This document shows positions 50,452-53,597 of a stretch of 53,597 bases of DNA, in pieces. The translations under genes were made by a program, and so were the position numbers. This stretch comes from Verrucomicrobiota bacterium (GTDB lineage Bacteria; Verrucomicrobiota; Verrucomicrobiia; Chthoniobacterales; UBA10450): NCBI GenBank assembly GCA_003219175.1, contig QHPU01000045.1:1-53597 (forward strand), in the 5' to 3' direction. The notes below the pieces were generated by a model that saw nothing but the letters and a program-made list of their open reading frames with translations, did not search any database and was not told the origin of the DNA. Positions within the stretch are counted from its first letter, which is position 1; every line of letters starts with the position of its first letter.

Positions 50452-51257
50452 GGTTGCAATGTGCCAGGAAAGGCGAGCGCGAGAAGTGTGATTGCATTAA
50501 AGATTGCATGCATCGTCATCGAGACGAGCAGTGACCCGCTCCATTCGTACGCGAGAGTAAAACACGCTCCGAGAACAAACAGTGGCGCGAACGAGGGCAG
50601 GTGTGCGTGAACTGCGGCAAAAAGCAGAGCGGAAACAATGAGCCCGATGCTGCGCCCAAAGTAGCGGCGAATCACTCCATAAAGGAAAAATCGGAAAATG
50701 AACTCTTCTGCGATCGGCGCCACTACCGTGGCCAGTAAAATGATGATTATCCGTTGTTCCATCGATTGCGATCCGCTGAACAACTCGATGATTCCTTGCC
50801 GACTCGAACCTGATCCGACCACGCGGGCGGTCAACCAGTCGGCAAAGATAATAAGTGGGTAGGCAAAAATCAGCAGAACCAGGCCGGTGATAAAAGTCCT
50901 GGCAAAACTGAGTTTGGCCAATCCGGTCAGTTCCGTAATGTCGAAGCGCCGCAGTTTCAGAAACGCCACCACAAAGAGGACAATGCCGATCGAAACAACG
51001 GCATTGAGGATGAGATCGGACGTGCGCAGGCGAGCAATTTGGACGGAGCTTGCGCCAAGACTACTGAAACCAAAGACGACAATAAGAAAGGTCGCCAGCG
51101 CTACCTCGGCGACACCGAATCTGGAATCGGTCGCCAGCACCTCGCGATCGCGACGGTTAATCTGGCGCAGAAGCGCAATGTAAATGTAAACGCTCGCGAT
51201 CAGGAACAGCGCATTCGTAAGCGAACCGAGTGCGCTGAGAAAATCGTCGCCGCCCAT
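50448..51257 (-). CDS. CPBP-family intramembrane protease
   Basis: 269 residues with about eight membrane segments. The CAAX/CPBP (ABI) motifs are present: EEFIFRFFLYGVIRR (motif 1, EExxxR), FAAVHAHLPSFAPLFVLGAC (motif 2 region) and SMTMHAIFNAITLL (motif 3, Hxx-x-N). This suggests an active glutamic or metal-dependent intramembrane peptidase; substrates unknown. It starts 23 bases after the sppA stop, another membrane protease, so the two probably share a transcript. Confidence 0.9.
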   Translation of the reverse strand: MGGDDFLSALGSLTNALFLIASVYIYIALLRQINRRDREVLATDSRFGVAEVALATFLIVVFGFSSLGASSVQIARLRTSDLILNAVVSIGIVLFVVAFLKLRRFDITELTGLAKLSFARTFITGLVLLIFAYPLIIFADWLTARVVGSGSSRQGIIELFSGSQSMEQRIIIILLATVVAPIAEEFIFRFFLYGVIRRYFGRSIGLIVSALLFAAVHAHLPSFAPLFVLGACFTLAYEWSGSLLVSMTMHAIFNAITLLALAFPGTLQP

Positions 51258-51280
51258 GTTTGAGTTTCTTCGACCGGCTC

Positions 51281-52288
51281 CTAAGGAGCGTAGTAGCTCG
51301 GGAGGAAATAGGCGCGACCGCTCTCGAGCTGCGGGAGTAGTTGTTTTGGCAATTCAATCTGCAGCTTCGATTGGTTGGTTTCTCCCAATGCGCGCAAGAA
51401 ACGGCCCAGAGTAAACGGCGGAGCATATCTCACTACCGCCGCTTCGGGCGCAGCGCCCAATTGTTTTGCTTTGGCATACGCATCCTCGATCTGCCCCACT
51501 CCATCGATCAACTTATTTTCCAGCGCTTCTTTCCCTGAAAGTATGCGGCCATCGGCAATCGAATTGCGCAAACCGTCGGCCGGGAGATTGCGTTCTTTGG
51601 CGACGATACCTAGAAATTTATCGTACGTTTTCATCACAAAGTTCTGCACGAATTCACGCTCCTCCGGCGTCATCGGACGTGCGCCGTTGAGCAGATCCTT
51701 AAACTTTCCGCTTTTGAAAACGACGGCAGCGAGTCCCACCTTATTGAAGAGCTGTTCATAGTTCAGGGTCTCAATGATCACGCCGATGCTGCCAGTAATC
51801 GTCGTCTCGTTAGCCATGAGATATTTCCCACCGCACGAGACGTAATACCCTCCGGATGCAGCCAATGAATCCATGTAAACTACCACCGGCTTGCGCGCCC
51901 GCGTTTTGACCACGGCATTATAAATCACATCCGAGGCAGTCACTTCGCCTCCAGGAGAATCCACCTCCAGAACGACGCCTTTGACCCGATCGTCGTCGCG
52001 CGCTTGCTGCAATGCCATGCGCAGGTCGTCAACCATGTTGTCGCTGGTACTACCGGGAATGGAACTGCTGATCAGACCACGCAGGACGATCACTGCGATC
52101 CGATCGGAGACGCCGCTCCCGCCACGCTGCACGATGATTTCGCGGAACTTCGTCATCGGCTCTTCGCGGACGGCGCCCGTGGTGACGCGTCCAAAAAGAG
52201 CAACGGCCAGAAAAATATTAAGGATGGCACTAGCACAAAGCGCGACGAAGAGAAAGAGCGTAAGGCAGCCCAGCTTACGATTTGCCAT
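51281..52288 (-). CDS. sppA: Signal peptide peptidase SppA (36 kDa type)
   Basis: 335 residues; degrades leftover signal peptides in the inner membrane. One N-terminal helix (CLTLFLFVALCASAILNIFL) is followed by a ClpP-like protease domain: VIVLRGLISSSIPGS, VKGVVLEVDSPGGEVTASD, the nucleophile Ser in DSLAASGGYYVSCGGKYLMA, and the Lys region VVFKSGKFKDLLNGARPMTP. Single-domain length, as in B. subtilis-like SppA. First gene of the minus-strand run that continues to 45906. Confidence 0.94.
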   Translation of the reverse strand: MANRKLGCLTLFLFVALCASAILNIFLAVALFGRVTTGAVREEPMTKFREIIVQRGGSGVSDRIAVIVLRGLISSSIPGSTSDNMVDDLRMALQQARDDDRVKGVVLEVDSPGGEVTASDVIYNAVVKTRARKPVVVYMDSLAASGGYYVSCGGKYLMANETTITGSIGVIIETLNYEQLFNKVGLAAVVFKSGKFKDLLNGARPMTPEEREFVQNFVMKTYDKFLGIVAKERNLPADGLRNSIADGRILSGKEALENKLIDGVGQIEDAYAKAKQLGAAPEAAVVRYAPPFTLGRFLRALGETNQSKLQIELPKQLLPQLESGRAYFLPSYYAP

Positions 52289-52665
52289 GACCGCCTGAAA
52301 CTGCCGGAAAAGTGCGATGGGAACAAGCGGTTTTCGCAGGCGTGGCCGTCTCTTTGATGGACGGTCTGTTTCTCTGCCCCGACATTACCTTGATCACTAG
52401 GCGTTGGCTAAGAGCCACCGCTCATTAAAAAGATCGGCGATTAGACGTTCGTTTGGGCAAACCGCTAAGCGGCGAATTGCATTTGGACCGAAAATGATAT
52501 GCCCAGCTAGCGAGGACTTGATAAATATGAGCACCAGCATAAATTACTAGAATCCAAAATCTCGGCGCAAAACGAAGTAAGAATACCCATTTTTTGATCC
52601 CATTTCAATTTCTTAAATCTGCTTAAGCATTTGGAAATCAAGCATACATCGCTCGCGATAGGAGA
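52289..52665. other. AT-richer spacer upstream of sppA
   Basis: 377 bases with no convincing gene. The left part must hold the sppA promoter (minus strand); none stands out. The right part (about 52500-52650) is clearly more AT-rich than its surroundings. No RNA structure or repeat was recognised. Confidence 0.5.
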
Positions 52666-52947
52666 TTGGCGAAGGCCACTTTCCCAGGCATCCTCTGGGC
52701 TTGGAAGCTGCTTAAAAAGCAGATCATGAATGGAAACGGACATTTAACCGTGAGCACCTCCGCGGCTAAACGCGTCCGCAGAACCAAATCGAACGGTCGG
52801 AAGCCAAAAACACGCTCTCGAAACGGTAACGGCACAACAAAAGTGGTTTCCCGCGATCTCCCAGCTGCCGGCACCCTAGCCCGCACCAAGGCTCTGCTCC
52901 TCGCAGCGCTTCGGGTTTGGGAATTAAAGCATCGCGTCAGCGACTAA
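52666..52947 (+). CDS. Small basic hypothetical protein (uncertain)
   Basis: 93 codons from a TTG, or 73 from the ATG at 52726. The middle is basic and low in complexity (KRVRRTKSNGRKPKTRSRNG), with helical ends (ARTKALLLAALRVWELKHRV). No family recognised and no good Shine-Dalgarno at a suitable distance for either start. The composition recalls the other basic tails in this window, but it could be a chance frame. Confidence 0.35.
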   Translation: MAKATFPGILWAWKLLKKQIMNGNGHLTVSTSAAKRVRRTKSNGRKPKTRSRNGNGTTKVVSRDLPAAGTLARTKALLLAALRVWELKHRVSD

Positions 52948-52982
52948 GGTAGATCGGAACATAGAGTTCCAGTCTGTACGTC

Positions 52983-53066
52983 CAGCGGGTTTGGAAACCC
53001 GCTGAGCAATGTGGCGCAAGTTTCCTAACCTGCGGTCTGTTCCAAATGGCAAATTGGGAAACTTGC
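52983..53066. repeat. Tandem hairpin repeat unit
   Basis: Two perfect stems in a row. CAGCGGGTTT-GG-AAACCCGCTG (52983-53004) is followed by GCAAGTTTCC (53016-53025) paired with GGAAACTTGC (53057-53066). The second encloses CTGCGGTCTGTTCC. No T-run, no coding. Looks like a REP-type dispersed element between the small basic ORF and the DUF6717-like gene; no other copy was seen in this window. Confidence 0.7.
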
Positions 53067-53154
53067 CCTACTTCGCCGGACAACATGTCAGCTGGGCGCA
53101 CAGGGCAGAGCCCTATGCTCCGGCAGCCGCACGGCCTCAGGCCGGGCAATCGCG

Positions 53155-53597
53155 TTACTTCCGCGGCTCGACCTTCACGTAAATTTCCGGCGGCGCATTC
53201 TTGAAATACTTGAATAGCGCCGGGCACAACCAACCTTCCTGATTGAATTCCGGGCTGTAATACCAGTTCCCGTCCGATTCCGCTCGACGCCATTCCAGTT
53301 TGAAGCTTGCGCCGGGAAATTGTCTGGCACTAAAGATCGCGCGAAACCCGTGCTGCGCGTCTGGAATATTCGCTGTCGCCTTGTCAATCAACGAATCAAT
53401 TCCGGCAATGAACGGCTCCTTGCTGAGACCGACCGCCGCATCATCAAAAACCCAGAGGCCCTCGTATTTGTAAGGCACAATTATCATTAACGAATTCATC
53501 GCATCGTTTTCTTTTCGATCTTCCGAGCGCAGCAAACTAAATGCAACGACCAGCCCAATCACCACAAGCGCGACAACAAACACGATCGATTTCGTTT
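53155..53597 (-). CDS. DUF6717-like protein, start beyond or near window edge
   Basis: The C-terminal about 115 residues (IVPYKYEGLWVFDDAAVGLS, KEPFIAGIDSLIDKATANIP, FPGASFKLEWRRAESDGNWY, QEGWLCPALFKYFKNAPPEI) follow the DUF6717 pattern. Upstream is a membrane helix (FVVALVVIGLVVAFSLL) whose frame stays open to the last base, so the true start may lie outside. The ATG at 53499 (MNSLMIIVPYKYEG) would give a soluble form. Function unknown. Confidence 0.7.
   Translation of the reverse strand, partial: TKSIVFVVALVVIGLVVAFSLLRSEDRKENDAMNSLMIIVPYKYEGLWVFDDAAVGLSKEPFIAGIDSLIDKATANIPDAQHGFRAIFSARQFPGASFKLEWRRAESDGNWYYSPEFNQEGWLCPALFKYFKNAPPEIYVKVEPRK

Noticed and set aside
53301-53583. Reading the C-terminal gene as a truncated pseudogene
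   Set aside because: The frame is intact to the window edge; only its start is unseen.

Overview
The window is a chromosomal stretch of a Gram-negative bacterium, most likely a member of the Verrucomicrobiota (inferred). Several small families point that way: a Minf_1886-family protein, a DUF1844 protein, a two-domain M16 peptidase, a DUF6717-like protein, and an Mla module reduced to mlaE-mlaF-mlaD. An outer membrane is implied by a GspD secretin, SurA, MacA, Mla genes and two candidate exported peptidoglycan-binding proteins. No rRNA, tRNA, CRISPR array, phage or intact insertion sequence was seen. It is ordinary core genome, with short palindromic and phased repeats packed into its intergenic spaces.

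Layout. 1-6.4 kb: 5' end of mreB, rpe, a decayed GIY-YIG nuclease gene between two ~118-bp palindromic repeats, and a secretion or pilus operon (gspD, a peptidoglycan-binding protein, gspE). 6.6-12.5 kb: an NTF2-like exported protein, mpl, a PIG-V-like mannosyltransferase coupled to a CHASE2 adenylate cyclase, and a zinc-ribbon protein. 12.7-18.5 kb: rplT, pheS, pheT, a strong 6S RNA (ssrS) candidate with its terminator, and carA. 18.6-25.3 kb: a small exported Cys/His protein, a GT2 glycosyltransferase, an isoaspartyl peptidase, mlaEFD, a histone-like basic protein, and topoisomerase IB. 25.4-32.2 kb: DUF1844, the M16 peptidase, Minf_1886, an unknown exported protein, a Tyr/Gly-rich peptidoglycan-binding protein, and two zinc-ribbon genes. 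32.4-39.9 kb: L,D-transpeptidase, mfd, surA, pdxA, a DUF2238 membrane protein, and an ABC-2 permease. 39.9-45.8 kb: rhodanese, a macAB-type export operon, a second ABC-2 permease, then dksA-rpmG-rpsR. 45.9-52.3 kb: a long minus-strand run, sppA > CPBP > thiL > tsaE > tsaB > alr > RelE-like > class V aminotransferase, most of it joined by start/stop overlaps. 52.3-53.6 kb: AT-richer intergenic DNA, a small basic ORF, hairpin repeats and a DUF6717-like gene.

Together. The gene set is rich in envelope functions: cell shape (mreB), murein recycling and cross-linking (mpl, alr, L,D-transpeptidase), outer-membrane assembly and lipid transport (surA, mlaEFD), and secretion or efflux. It is mixed with translation and RNA-polymerase control (6S RNA, DksA, ribosomal proteins, pheST, tsaB/tsaE, mfd). 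The signals most worth following are: a hairpin that would bring a distant perfect Shine-Dalgarno sequence next to the rplT start; hairpins at both macA and macB-type start regions; a DksA with a lysine/alanine-rich histone-like tail and only two of the four zinc cysteines; and several dispersed repeat families, one of which lies in frame inside pdxA.
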